A DNA stretch of 64,000 nt from Aspidiotus rigidus (Eukaryota; Arthropoda; Insecta; Hemiptera; Diaspididae). Position 1 is the stretch's first letter. Every line of letters begins with the position of its first letter. The notes under the pieces are model-generated. The model was not told where the DNA came from and did not search any database. It saw only the letters and a program-made list of their open reading frames with translations. Made by a program: the position numbers and the translations under genes. Where the stretch lies: positions 8,308,001-8,372,000 of the forward strand of contig JAVHKY010000052.1 in assembly GCA_035079385.1 (NCBI GenBank), in the 5' to 3' direction. Of this stretch, positions 27,992 to 39,999 are shown one piece after another.

Positions 27992-29158
27992 GGATGGTAC
28001 ATGTTGTATTGTCAATTGTCATTGTTATTACACATTATTGATCAAAGAAACTACTTGAATTAGATTCTAGGCTCATCCCGGAGCATCCATGCAATAATTA
28101 TCATTGATTAGGTTACTTAGATACATCAGGATGTCTGTTTGTTGATACCGAGTAACTTATTAAGAAATAGCTGAATTTGAACCAGGTATACGCCAAGATT
28201 GCTAGGAACTACGTGCTTGTTTCATTCAATAATAATGGTACTTTTGTCAATTACAAAATAGGTATCTAAACTATGGCGGTACGTGGGAAAAAAATGAAAA
28301 ATTTGAAATAACTATTGAATTAAGTGGAATTGAAGGTTTTGTCAGCCCATCTAATTTGTTAAATGTGTGTCTATGTTCAATTTCTTCATTTTTCTCCCAC
28401 AGACGGCCATAATCTAGATACATCATACAATCTCTCTTTGCTGTAGTGCAACACAACACTAGCGTTACCCGGTTCAAATATATCTGCAATTGATTAAACA
28501 GAATTGCTAGATTTGATACTATGTACCTCTTTGAAAACTGATGACTAGGCCGTCATTCAAGCAGTAGTAGAGTCTTCCAAATTGTAGCACCACATTGTGC
28601 CAAAGTACTGTACATACATTAAACTGTTTCATGGAGAGATACAAAAATAATTACAAGAAATTTTATCGAGAAGATTGTTTTCCTGCAGAAAACCTACGTA
28701 TTGAATTTTTGTAGGTTTCAGTTATGCTTTTGATAAACCCTTTTGGATTTTCTAACGGCAGTAAATACAAAAATTTCTCAATTTATTATTCATCTACCAA
28801 AACAATTTTTAGATATTTCTTATCAAAGATTTTAGGCTTTGAAACAATCTAACCCGTGGCACAGGTTCCTTGTATTTTTTAAATTACTTAGTTTCTTTCC
28901 TTCTTTGTTTATGTATTTTGTTTTTTTCCTTTGGAGTACAAAGTCTTTTTTCAACCATATGAAAACTCTTTACTTGACTGTATAAATTAGTTGAATTAAA
29001 TCACATGCGCTTTCGGTCATAGACCATCGACGGGTGAGTATACCTAAACAGAGGTTGACTCATAGAGCCGTAAAAAAAAATACAAATAAAAATATTCAAA
29101 AGAAAATAGATGAGAAAACATACAATCATTACTTATCGCATTCTTCATTATTCAATTC

Positions 29159-29513
29159 CTACAATTTACTGTAAAAAGCATCTGCGAGGTTAGAATACGG
29201 AATTATCTCGTTTACAATGGCCGATAACCTATGAATAGCTTTAATAATTTCTACTGTATCCAATGTGATGCGTTTTCTTATACTCCTCTCCTTGTGTAAA
29301 AAGCGGACATTCTCAGGCCTACAAAGTGAATGCCCTGACGCTAGAAGATGGGCTGTAAAATTAGATTTTTTGGGTTGATTCTTAACAAAGGTATCAGTAT
29401 GCTCTCTGAATCGAATATTTAAGGGCCGATCTGTTTACCCAAAGTAAATAAAGGAACAATCATCGCAGTGGAGCATATGAAAATCACACATTCGATCGGA
29501 AGGGATAAAGGTT
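29159..29513 (-). pseudogene. Penelope-like GIY-YIG endonuclease domain with an in-frame stop
   Basis: On the minus strand CDFHMLHCDDCSFIYFG is followed by TAA (29435-29437), then TDRPLNIRFREHT, and further on TAHLLASGH, LHKERSIRKR and TLDTVEIIKA, ending at TAG 29159-29161. The C-x2-C with Y-x-G, R-x3-R-x2-EH and the late E are the GIY-YIG pattern of Penelope-like elements. The reverse transcriptase is gone and the frame is broken. Confidence 0.75.
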
Positions 29514-29718
29514 GCGTTTACAAACGTTTGTTACCGAGTTAACGCAAAACGAAAAATATTGAAAAAATCAACCAATTCTACTTAACACATGTTAACGATG
29601 GCTTAACGACACCTCCAGAGATGTCTTTAAACCATCGTTAACTTGGTAAAGTGCGTTACAAACGTTTTTTCAATATTTTTCGTTTTGCGTTAAGTCGGTA
29701 ACGAACGTTCCTATACGC
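29514..29718. mobile_element. 205-bp MITE inside the Penelope-like remnant
   Basis: Inverted arms of about 50 bp share GTTACCGA, TTAACGCAAAACG and AAAAATATTGAAAAA. The centre contains a second small inverted pair around CCATCGTTAAC. Confidence 0.65.
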
Positions 29719-29959
29719 CACCAAGATCTTTAAGCCGAGAAGATTGGCTCCTCGTGGTGTTTACATAGTAGAAAGCGCCCTAAAATGAAGGAATTGAATA
29801 ATGATGAGTGCGATGAGTAACGACTGTGTGTTTTTCATAATATAATTTCTATTGAATATTTTCATATGTATTTCTTCTACGGCTCTATGAGTCAATACCT
29901 ATCTGTTTATACTCACCCGTCGATGGTCTATGACTGAAAGTACTTGTGATTTAATTTAA

Positions 29960-30661
29960 GGGTATACTCTACCTAGTCACTCACACGCGTATCACATGTT
30001 ACAATTTTTCCCCTGAGATAACTGATTAAATAAAGCATGAAATATTTTGAAACTTTGTATTTCTGTGGAAAAAACTTGGAAAATACGGCTAATTGGTTCA
30101 TGCGAACTAATTTTGTTCATTACTTGAAATTCAACGATTCAAAGATGGCCCCTTCAGACGTAAGTTCAAACATTTTCTGAAGATCATTCAGAATATTTTG
30201 CAAACTGTGAACTAATTGACATATTTTTCTCAACATGAAGAATAAATTACACCATGTTTTGAAACATTTTGTGCATTACCTATTCAATATGTTATCTGTG
30301 GGAAAAAAACGCTACCCGCGCCTTTCACACTTCGGGTTTCTAATGCGGATAGTATAAGCGTTTGCCTGATTTGTTATCAAACTCATAGTCAACCAAATTT
30401 CAAGTTTTTATTTTCAAATAATTTTTGTAATTTTGTGGATTATATTTACATTTTACCATCCCGTAAAGAAGCAAAAATAAAAATTTGCCTAAAACTTCCA
30501 AGAATTTTGTCAATTTTTCAATCTGAATTTTCTCATTTTGATAATATGACTACATGTACGATAAGAAAAATGTAAACAAACGCCAAGTGTGAGAGGCTTA
30601 TACAGGTGTATTTTCTGTGTGTGAGACTGTGAGTGACTAGGTGGAGCATACCGCCATACCC
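29960..30661. mobile_element. TTAA-flanked MITE, family A copy 1
   Basis: TTAA occurs at 29956-29959 and 30662-30665. The left end GGGTATACTCTACCTAGTCA and the inverted right end share CACCTAGTCACTCACA-like sequence. Removing it restores the right arm of the Penelope-like remnant. It is the same family as 53712-54150. Confidence 0.75.
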
Positions 30662-30840
30662 TTAACTAATTTATACAGTCGAATAAAGTGTTTTAGTATT
30701 ACTGATGGAAATCTGCCGTAAAGTAAATGAACAAATTAAACTTAACAAAGTCTTCTATTTTGTGAAGTATGGATTAACCTTGTCATCAGTATAGTTGATC
30801 TCTTGTGGAAATACTTGTGTTAGAGACACGGTACATTATT

Positions 30841-31107
30841 GATCGTTTCAAAATTGATAACACATTTTTGTTTACTTTCGTTTTGGCGGAGATATTACAT
30901 GTAAAACACCTCTATTTTGAAAAATTCAAGGTGACCATTTCTAAAAGAACATTTCAACGGCTACAACTTTTGTTCTTGGCAATTTTTCATGAAACTCTTT
31001 CATTTTTGAGCAAAACTTGAAAACCACTTATTCCCCATATGCAAGTATAGAAAACTTCCTACCAAAACAAAAGTAAACAAAAATGTGTTATCAATTTTGA
31101 AACGATC
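30841..31107. mobile_element. MITE with 46-bp TIRs
   Basis: Arms 30841-30886 and 31062-31107 are inverted copies with one mismatch (start GATCGTTTCAAAATTGATAA). No coding content. It abuts the next element at 31110. Confidence 0.7.
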
Positions 31108-31109
31108 GA

Positions 31110-31878
31110 TAGAGGTATTGACACAAACCTATATTAGACGTGTTTGTTATATTTTCGCATGAGTTGTGTCAATTGATATAATCTACGCTAGGAGCGTTGC
31201 AAGGTAAAACGAGGCAGGAAAACTACATGAATACTACGTAATGTAAATTCATCAATTTTTAAAAATTTTTAGAAGGATTGGGTATTAACCTAAAAATCTG
31301 AAACTGTGTACAAATGGACAACTTACGTACTCTGCTCTACTTATTAAAAAAAATTATCTTCTTAGGTGAATTTCTTCATCTTTTACTAGAGCCCTAGAAT
31401 AACGAGTGAGGACACGGGCCGCCATATTCAGTCGTTTCGTCATTATTTATCTTCAGACTTCCCTATTTCAGACTTCAGTGACTGATAACAGTTTACCACG
31501 ATTTGAAAACGATAAAAGAACTAATAGAATTAGTTTTAGAATACAGGTATCAGTGCCAAAATAAAATGCAAAACATAGTGCTTTTAAATGATACAAAATA
31601 GTTCCACCAATTGTATTAATTTCTCACCCTAATTAGGGAACTGCAAGGCTTAATGATGACGTAACGACTAAATATGGCGATCCATGTACTCGCTCATTAT
31701 TATAGGGCTCTACTTTTACAACCCTCGAAAATTTCGTCAATATTAGGGTACCTACCGTAAGGTTCCGACACGGGTGGGGTGTGGAAAATATTCAAACGAT
31801 TGCTGCAAGCGTAGCGGAATTCTGTATGAATTAACACGGTTTGTGCGACAGAAATTTTGCGTTGTGTCAATACCTCTA
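31110..31878. mobile_element. TAGAGG-family element, copy 1 (filled by another MITE)
   Basis: Bounded by TAGAGGTATTGACACAA and its inverse. It matches 55753-56176 along its length in inverted orientation, except for a 326-bp insertion. Confidence 0.7.
31387..31712. mobile_element. MITE inserted in the TAGAGG-family element
   Basis: The TIRs start TAGAGCCCTA and run about 58 bp with scattered mismatches. CTTTTAC is duplicated at 31380-31386 and 31713-31719. The related copy at 55753-56176 has a single CTTTTAC at the matching place, giving the empty site. Confidence 0.8.
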
Positions 31879-33590
31879 CAATGTAGAGTTCTATAATGTA
31901 CCGTGGTTAGAGATCAAGAGAAGGGTTTTTTTGCGAGCAAAGAGACTCAAACAATTATGGTTGATCAACAGATTGAGGAAGCTATTATATTATAGGATTA
32001 TATTCATCTTTGTTTTTTCAAATGTATGACCGCCATATTTCAGATTTGTTTGTGCTTTGTTGTTCTATTTTCTGTTTTACTTTTTCATCTTATCAAACAG
32101 AATTTTCCATATCTTAGTTTTCATTTTAAATTTGTAGTGAATGTACATCGTTGATTATATCGTTTCAGTTTAGGGAAATGTTCACGCAATAATACTTTCA
32201 TTAAAATTATTGTTTATTTTGCTTATTCGCTCATATTATGTTCTTGGAATAAGTGTTTAGAAATGAAATAATTGTACACCCTATTCATGTTAACGTCATT
32301 GAATATTGAGAAGTGCTCAAGTATTGGTGCGTTGTAAACATTAATGTTTACCGTTCCTCTTGCTCTTTGTTTTAATAACACTGTGTGTTTATCATTTATC
32401 TAAATTTGTATTCTGAAAATGAATAGACTTGAATGTACATTTAAAATTGTTTAATTGCTCTTGATTGAAGTGTCTGGGTGATATTTTTGTTTAAATTGTC
32501 TTATTTAAATTATTCTTAGTAATAGTTTTTTGTATTTATTGTATTTTTATGAGCTGTGATTTTTTTTCCTTCATTTTTGTGTCTGAGCATCTCACATGGT
32601 TGTGTTTCCGAATGATTTTATTACTTTTGTATCTGTCATATATGAGTATTTTGAGTTATTATTAAGTTATTAAATATCATTTTTTAATTACTTTTATTTT
32701 GTTTGAAAGAATTTTTGCATGCGAAGAACTTGTAAGAACACCCCTTGCTCAGGTTTAGTTAGCTCTGCAATCTGGAACAAACTATATTCTCATGATGAGT
32801 GAAACGGAAGGACTTATCCTGGCAGGTTTTCAATCAATGAAATTTTATTTACGGTTCTACCGTCAGCAAAAACAGTCATAAATAGGACTTACGCGACGTT
32901 TTGAATACAACAGTATTAAATCTCGGGGCATAAGATGTAATTGTAATAATGTCTCTTATGCTTAGGATAGAAATGGGCAGCTTGTTCTCGCCCTTTGTCT
33001 CCGAGTTTGTTGCGGGTAGATAGTCGGAGGAGCTGTGGAAAGTGCGTAGTAGATAGTCATAAATAGAGTCAGGACTTTTTGGCGCTAAAGAACAAAAATT
33101 CAGGTTTCAAAGTATTGTAATTTTTGCGTTTTTCAGAAAAAACAAAAAATTTATGATAAAATTAATGGAAAATTGAATGTTTTACAGGAATCGTTTGTTA
33201 TACAATAACATCACATAGGAAACGTGAGCAAATGAAAAATTCACTACCAAAGAAAAAAAAGAGAATAATATCGATATTCAGTTGTCGTTTTCTGGTGTCA
33301 GTTCAGGTGTTGTTTTTCGGTGTCATTGGTGTCATTTTTCAATTTCGCACCCAGCGTATAGATGTGTTCCAGTTCCATGTCAAAAAAAAAACAAAAAAAA
33401 ATAGGTAGTATTAAATTTGATCTAAGAGAGGGCTAATCATCTGGCTTCGAGAGGGGTTTCGATGGTACAACACATCGATGAAATATTCGAGTTCTGGTTG
33501 TCGAGCGGAAAGAACTCTAATGTGAAGAATATTTTTCAGCTTGTTTGCAGAGTTAGATCCCAATTTTCCGATTGTAAGTTGACCCGTTGT
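31879..33590. other. Intergenic AT-rich DNA, nothing recognised
   Basis: No coding frame or repeat that I can support. T-rich runs are common. Confidence 0.5.
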
Positions 33591-33591
33591 C

Positions 33592-33614
33592 GTGTGTGTG
33601 TGTGTGTGTGTGTG
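33592..33614. repeat. (GT)n microsatellite
   Basis: About eleven GT units. Confidence 0.9.
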
Positions 33615-34088
33615 TCATCGCTAGTGAGATACAAAGGCACATATACTCATTCACGTTGTGTAAACAAGCATTGTTGAAAAGCCAGGTACCTGTGAGATAC
33701 CCTCTTGAAACCGTTAAGTCACTCCCTCTTTTGAATCATTCAACCAATGAGCAAGAAAGGACGGGTAAAGTTTACACACGTCACCTAGCATTCAAGCAAG
33801 TGCGCCCGGCGCCCCTCAGCTTTCGACCAGTTTGGTATGTTTATCGCAGATGTGGAAAGTGGACGGGTTACTTTTTCCGCTTGGTTGTGCATGACAAGGT
33901 TTTTTGAAATTATTTTTTGCATGTTTCTTATGTGTACCGGTATACATTTGTGTTGCTTGAACTAATCATGCTGGGATCCTAACACAAATATTCTAATTAA
34001 AATATTGTGTACTTTCTTCCAGCCGAAATTATTTTTAGGGCCTACTATTCTGTTGTCTTTCGAGCCTTTTGAATTGTGATAAAATATT

Positions 34089-34690
34089 TTTTCATTTCAA
34101 ATAAAAATTTAAATTGAGACCATCGTCGCATTTTGTAGCGGCCGTTCCATTCTGAATTATATGGGGGGCACGACAACTTCAAATTTTGACAAAAGGTGTT
34201 GTTTGTTTTTGGTCACGCTATTACAGGTGGATTGCAGGAAGTACGATGCGGATACATTCGCGCGCGATGATATTGTGCTACCATCAATCATAGGGTACCG
34301 TACCTTCTTTCATCCAAAATTATTTTCAGGGCTAATAGTATACCAACCGTCATTCCGGAGTAGCTGTTTCACTCTGAAATGTGGGTATGTAAGTCGACGA
34401 CTCTGGTATTGGTCAATTACAACCTCTTCTCTCTTTTTAGATCAATTCAATTTTTTCATTTCAAATTTAAATTGAAAACATCGTCATTTTGTAGCGGCCG
34501 TTCCATTCTGAAATACAGGTGGCACAATTCCAAATTTTGACTAGAGGTGTTGTTTATTTTTGGTTCGCGCTATTACCTACTCTATCTACACATTATACTT
34601 TATATTACGGTTAGGTCTTGCAGGAAGTGCATTGAGCGCATAATGGGGATTAGCCGCGCGCGTGATGATATTGTGCTGTTTGATTACTCA
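34089..34690. repeat. Tandem duplication of a ~360-bp unit
   Basis: TTTGTAGCGGCCGTTCCATT occurs at about 34133 and 34489, and GATGATATTGTGCT at about 34265 and 34662. The second copy is shorter. The order is the same in both. Confidence 0.7.
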
Positions 34691-34699
34691 GTGCACCCA

Positions 34700-36010
34700 C
34701 GATTGGATAAGCTACGGTGGGGTGCAGGATGAGTTTACTCAGTTTACTGACTCCGCCAATGAAGAGGCAAGCATCTGAGATTGTAACTGAGGCGTTTGAT
34801 GTCATAAGCAGTCTTGGTAATTTGTGGCGGACTGACGTGGATACCTGCGCCTTCTCTCATTTTTTCAGATGTAGATACAGCGCACCACATTTGGATAAAC
34901 CACGCTGGGATTTTATCTTCATTAGCCGCGGTGGACTGTTGTTTTAGTGCACAGTCTTCTATGTATAGGGAATTCATTTTTGTTCGTCTTTAGTGTAGGA
35001 CTAGGATCTTTGGTGTCTCGGGACGTATTGGAGCCACCTCCACGTGGTGCGTCATGCGCAACGGCAACAATTAGTTTGTTGACGGCCAAGGCTCCTCTAG
35101 AGTAATAGCGTGAATTAACAAATGATAACATTAAAAAATCCAATGAGCTGAGGTAAAAAATAGAGATTTCGGTTGGCAACAAAAAGTTTCTTCCTACCAA
35201 GTGTAATTTTGTGATTCTATTTGGTAGGTCATTTTGAAGTTTTTAGGTTGGTCCTCGAGTTAAGTGCTCACCTTCGTTATTCATCCTGTTATAAGAAATT
35301 TAAACCTATGAGATTCTACCTCAGGGTTGGATGAGTGAATTAATTATCTGCTGTTATTACAAAAAAAGTGTTGAAATAGTGATAATTTTGAAAGGAGATT
35401 CTAATAATGGACAGGGTTGGATTTTTACGAGTAATAATTATTTCAAATACAAATTGAGATTTCTTGATAACTTTGTAAAAAGTAGTATTCCAGGTTTTCT
35501 TTATACCTACTGTAGCTTCGACATTCTAATCTCACTAAAAATTCAACGATCTTTTGTTTGAGTTTTTGTAATAAAGGATTTTGTGATCAAAATCCAGCAT
35601 AATATTATTGATTTTGTCCGATGAATCTCTGCTTACTTCTTCTAGCAGCTCAAAAATTGTAGTTCAAACGGGAAAAGGTGTTTTGGTTCACTTTAGGTTT
35701 TTGGAAAATTTTTCAAAGGAAACCTCAGCCTTCCGGCGGTGAGTACGAGCTTCACTTCATAATTTGGGAATTTTTCTTGTTAATATGAGGATTTCGACTT
35801 AGTTGACGTTATGAAGGTTTCGTTTGGTCTAATCTAACTGTTCAGTAACTTGAAAATTTTCGAAGGTGACTAGGTATCCGGCAGGGAACAAAACCAGAAT
35901 TAAGGAACATATTTGAAATTATCGACTATCTTGCGACACTTGGAAAATGTTTTGACTTTATCAAGTAATTGATCGTCATCATAAACCACGATCATTGAAT
36001 TTATTAAAAA
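34700..36010. other. Intergenic DNA, nothing recognised
   Basis: No supported gene or repeat. Confidence 0.5.
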
Positions 36011-36200
36011 CTCACGGGTTCTTTAACGGAGTTGAACAAGGGGTGGCAGGAAACTGCTTTATGGGGCTGGGGCACGTGGAATCTGAAAAATATTGACGTA
36101 CCAGATCTATGACGTCATCAAATTGTGTCGTCACAGGCCCGGACTTTAAAGCTATATATATTAGGAGGGGGATTTGGAAAAAATTTTTCGAGCTCCAAGT
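36011..36200. repeat. Dispersed repeat: CTTTAACGGAGTTGAAC and ~45-bp GGAGGGGGA units
   Basis: The left part matches 61606-61661 in inverted orientation. The right part (AGCTATATATATTAGGAGGG then GGATTTGGAAAAAATTTTTC) is one of many copies of a dispersed unit also seen near 42480-42775, 45183-45345, 52983-53075, 57450-57500, 61200-61290 and 63935-63990. Confidence 0.55.
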
Positions 36201-36776
36201 TTTTCCGGCCAGCCGGACGACGGACATCCGACGTTTTTTCCATATTCAGTATACTAGACTTGAAGTAGGCTGAGGGGAGGCGAACTTGTGAGTATAAATC
36301 TAGCTTTTTCCCTATCTAATTCCTGGATCTGTGTTCTTACGTCCGTCCAATCTTTCCCTATATACACCATCAATCTTATACTAGCTTTATACTTATACAT
36401 ACATTTTACTAGACTTGAACGAAACGCTAATATAAAGATAGCCTTTCCCCCCAACCCAATTCCTGGATTTGTGTCCGTGCGTCCACACGGTTCAGACCTT
36501 TCTCTGTACACTTACTTTATATTGGGCTTATACTAGACCAGTTTAAAACTAAGCTTATAACCGATTGTTATTTTCCAGATCAATCGTCATCAATACACTG
36601 ACTCACCTCTTGGAAGCAGAATGTTTTATACTTGTCCTTTGCTTTATTTTCCCAATTTTCCTCTTCACATATACAGTATACTAGAATTAAAGTAGGCTAA
36701 GGAAGGTGGAGGCCGAATCAGTTAGCCGTATCAGGCTATGGAAGAGCAGGCTTATACTAGCGACCTCTAGACCTAT

Positions 36777-37170
36777 AGACTGGTAAATTTTTTAGAAAAA
36801 CGCCTTGCTAGGAGCATTTCGTGTAACAATTGAGTAAACGATGATTCTTGAATGTTTCGGACCCGCTGAATACAAAAAACGTTGTTACTTTTTGAATTGG
36901 CCCCCGGAAGGACCTGAAAAGGGGGGAAAGGGGTAAAAAATTCAGTTTTTTTCTGTTTCTGCGGAAAGTATGCGTCTGAGGGGAAAAATACCTCGGTAAA
37001 AAAATATTCCACACAAAATTTCCTACCGGATAAGATTCTTACATTTTAGGCTAGCGCGTCAGTGTTGCCAGAGAGGAGAGCGTAAATATAATATGAACAT
37101 GAAAATACGTACTTTATCATTATTTTAGCCAAATACATAAGCGGTTCTGAGGTGATATACAATGTACTGC
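36777..37170 (+). repeat. Left arm of a 394-bp inverted repeat
   Basis: Begins AGACTGGTAAATTTTTTAGA. It is the inverted counterpart of 39062-39456, with matching landmarks GCGGAAAGTATGCGTCTGAG, ATTCCACACAAAATTTCCTA and GTAAATATAATATGAACATG. Confidence 0.8.
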
Positions 37171-37368
37171 ACACATTCGGAATAGAAATTATGAATAATA
37201 CCAAAATTATCGCAAGTATGACCTTTTTCACTCTCAACCAGTGCTCCCAGTTATGAAGAATAATAATTCAAGCTTAATACAATGCTCGCAATTTCCATAA
37301 AATAACTATTTTTCATTAGAATGCGTTTCAATCATGAAAAATTGCCAAGAAACTCCGTAATCGAAAAT

Positions 37369-37494
37369 TCAGGACAAAGGTTTTTCTGCTGAAATTTGTT
37401 CCTTGTGGTAGTCTGTACATACTGTAAATGTTCACGACCCCTAAACCCCTCGCCCCGCAAGGAACAAATTTCAGCAGAAATGCCTTTGTCCTGA
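37369..37494. repeat. Hairpin with ~36-bp arms
   Basis: CAGGACAAAGGTTTTTCTGC and CTGAAATTTGTTCCTTG pair with CAAGGAACAAATTTCAG and GCAGAAATGCCTTTGTCCTG. Confidence 0.75.
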
Positions 37495-38354
37495 ATTTTG
37501 TTTGTATTGAGCTTCTATTTTTTTCTAGACTGTGACCCCACCTTGTAAATAACAACTACCTCATAACGTTGTTATTGTAATAGGATATCAATAAGAAAAT
37601 TTTTCCAAGTATCTATCTTTATAAGTACCCAAAATTGGAATTTTTTTTTCTCTCTTGAACCTGTATGTCAAAATAACATCCGCAATATTAGCCTAGTCTC
37701 CATCTACATTGGTCTTGTGACAAGATAATTTAATATAAATTATCGGACATTAGACTTAAGATAGTTCTGTTCTAGGGTAATGAGGCAAACAGGTATGGAG
37801 AAATAACACTGACTGTAAGAAATATTGCACCCTACAGGGAAAGTTGTACTCATAAAAAAACAAGTGGGACTATAATTACAAATTGTACCCGAGGTTTTGC
37901 TCTCACACACAGACGCACATACAACCTATCTTAAAACTTTGATTGTAAAATTCCAATTACAGTCAACTAACAAAAATTTTTCATAGTAGACTACAGAACA
38001 GGAGAGGTAAGTAAGCAATAATCGAGTAAGCAGTTAGCAAAAGTGACGCGCAGGAGGTTTGCTTGCTTACTGATTCCGTTTTGTAAGTTATTCTAACTGC
38101 AATGTGACTATAACCTCACTAAGTAAGCAGTAATTTTTCATAACCACACTCATCAATTCACTAATGATATAATTGGGTATTTACATTGTCAAAATCAATT
38201 GATGTAAAGGTACTTTACAAGTATCTTTCTGTGAAAAATATTTATTAGACTTTAACGGCTCTGCCGTCCACAGATTAAAAACAAAAAAGAGAGAAGGCCT
38301 GACGTTTTGTAGGTTACTTCCTATATCACCAGAGGAACAAAACCTATAAACTTA

Positions 38355-39062
38355 ATTTTTGGGGCTGTTGCCTGTGGCAAGGCTAGAGCCCCTATGCAAT
38401 CGCAAAAAAAAAAGAGAGAAAAAAAAAACAAGACTGAGTCGCCATGCGCCTTAGTATCCGGGTCTCTTGTTTTTTTTTCTAATTGACTGTTATGTGACGG
38501 AAATTTATTTTTTAATTTTTTTCAAAAGATCTGGTGCTTCTTTTCCTACCAAGATGTAGAGCTCAAGAGATCTTGATTTTTTCTATGTCAAGATATGGAA
38601 ACCAAGAGATCTGCATCTTTGTTCCACTCTGATCTGGAATATCAGAGGCTTAATATTAGTACATACAGTAGGTGGGTGGGTATTACGGTTAAGGAAGTAT
38701 CGAGAAGAAGAAACTTCCTTAAAGACTGTACAGAAATTCGAAAAATGTTATGCAAAAATGAAATCATAAGTGACACAGAATATGTAATACGTGCAGTGAT
38801 GTTCGAAGATTATCTTGGTCATCTTGGTCACTCTTGACAAAGACTGTCCGAGAAATAAAATTTTCCAGGCGAAAATTAAATCTCAAGAGACAGAGAATGT
38901 ATATTTTGAGTGACCTGAAATTTGGAAATTGCTATGCAAAAATAAAATCTCGAGTAACAGAGAACGTATGTATTACTTGAGTGACGTCAAAACACATTTT
39001 TCCAGTGAGAACTAACTTTTTTTTTCCAATTGCATAGGGGCTCTCGCCTCCGGAGGCAAGAG
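38355..39062. mobile_element. Non-autonomous repeat family B, copy 2
   Basis: Compact copy of the element split at 1665-3865. Both ends carry GGGGCT...AGCCCC-type GC-rich hairpins next to TGCAATTG or TGCAATCG. Its right end abuts the right arm of the 394-bp inverted repeat. Confidence 0.6.
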
Positions 39063-39456
39063 CAGTACACTGTATATTACCTCAGAACCGCGTACATGAG
39101 TTCGGCTAAAATAATGATAAAGTACATATTTTCATGTTCATATTATATTTACGCTCTCCTCTCTGGCAACCCCGACGCACTAGCCTAAAATGTATGAATC
39201 TTATCCGATAGGAAATTTTGTGTGGAATATTTTTTACTGAGGTATTTTTCCCCTCAGACGCATACTTTCCGCAGAAACTGAGGAAAACTGAATTTTTTAC
39301 CCCTCCCCTCCCTTTTCAGGTCCTTCTGTGGGTCAATTCAAAAAGTAACAACGATTTTTGTATTCAGCGGGTCCAAAACATTCTATAACCATCATTTACT
39401 CAATTGTTACACAAAATGCTTCTAGCCAGGCATTTTTCTAAAAAATTTACCAGTCT
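39062..39456 (-). repeat. Right arm of the 394-bp inverted repeat
   Basis: Inverted copy of 36777-37170, ending CCAGTCT. Differences are mostly substitutions and small indels. Confidence 0.8.
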
Positions 39457-39999
39457 ACTATACATAATTATACAGTAGCAGTGTATTCTGAGAACTAGTT
39501 AACTCAATGTGAAGCATACTAGACTTACTCACTTGTTTACCCCTACAAGCCAAGTAGCTTAACATACAGTATACTAGACTTGAACTAGGCCTTTGGAATA
39601 ATCAATCAAACAACAAACTGCTTGTGTTTAAAAAATCACCGTCCCTTGGTCATCCTCCACTAGGAGCACCAGACAAGAAGAAATCATTCTATGTTGTCTA
39701 CAAATTTGCCTCCCAAAGTTACACACTCCTACTACTACCCCCCCCCCCCCCATCCTAACCGTCCCATCTCGCCCCACCATTTTTTTCTCCTGCTCCCAAC
39801 TTTTATCTCTTTGTTCTTCCCTAAATACACCTTTCTCTCTCACTCAAGCTGTCAAAAAAAACCACGGAACCATTTGTGATACCCTAGCCTAGAATACCTA
39901 CAACTAACCAATTTTTACTCTACCACCTGATAAAGAGACCTAAATGCCCGCTTCAATTCCACTCAATATTAATCTAGAGAGTAAAGTTCATCTTGCTTC

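Larger units (their letters stand above)
28960..30690 (-). mobile_element. Penelope-like element remnant with inverted flanking repeats, invaded by two MITEs
   Basis: The left arm (about 28960-29168) and right arm (about 29785-29955, resuming at 30662-30690) are inverted copies sharing CATAGACCATCGACGGGTGA, CTGTATAAATTAG and CATTATTCAATTCCT. Between them is a minus-strand GIY-YIG endonuclease frame. Penelope-like elements often carry their terminal repeats in inverted order. One MITE (29514-29718) cuts the coding end, and a TTAA-flanked MITE (29960-30661) sits inside the right arm. Confidence 0.7.

Noticed and set aside
33462..33907. Two overlapping ORFs across the GT microsatellite
   Set aside because: The frames are held open by the repeat (CVCVCV runs); no family resemblance.
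39628..39879. ORFs around a poly-C run upstream of the RTE frame
   Set aside because: Low-complexity sequence. Checked for an RTE endonuclease and found none.
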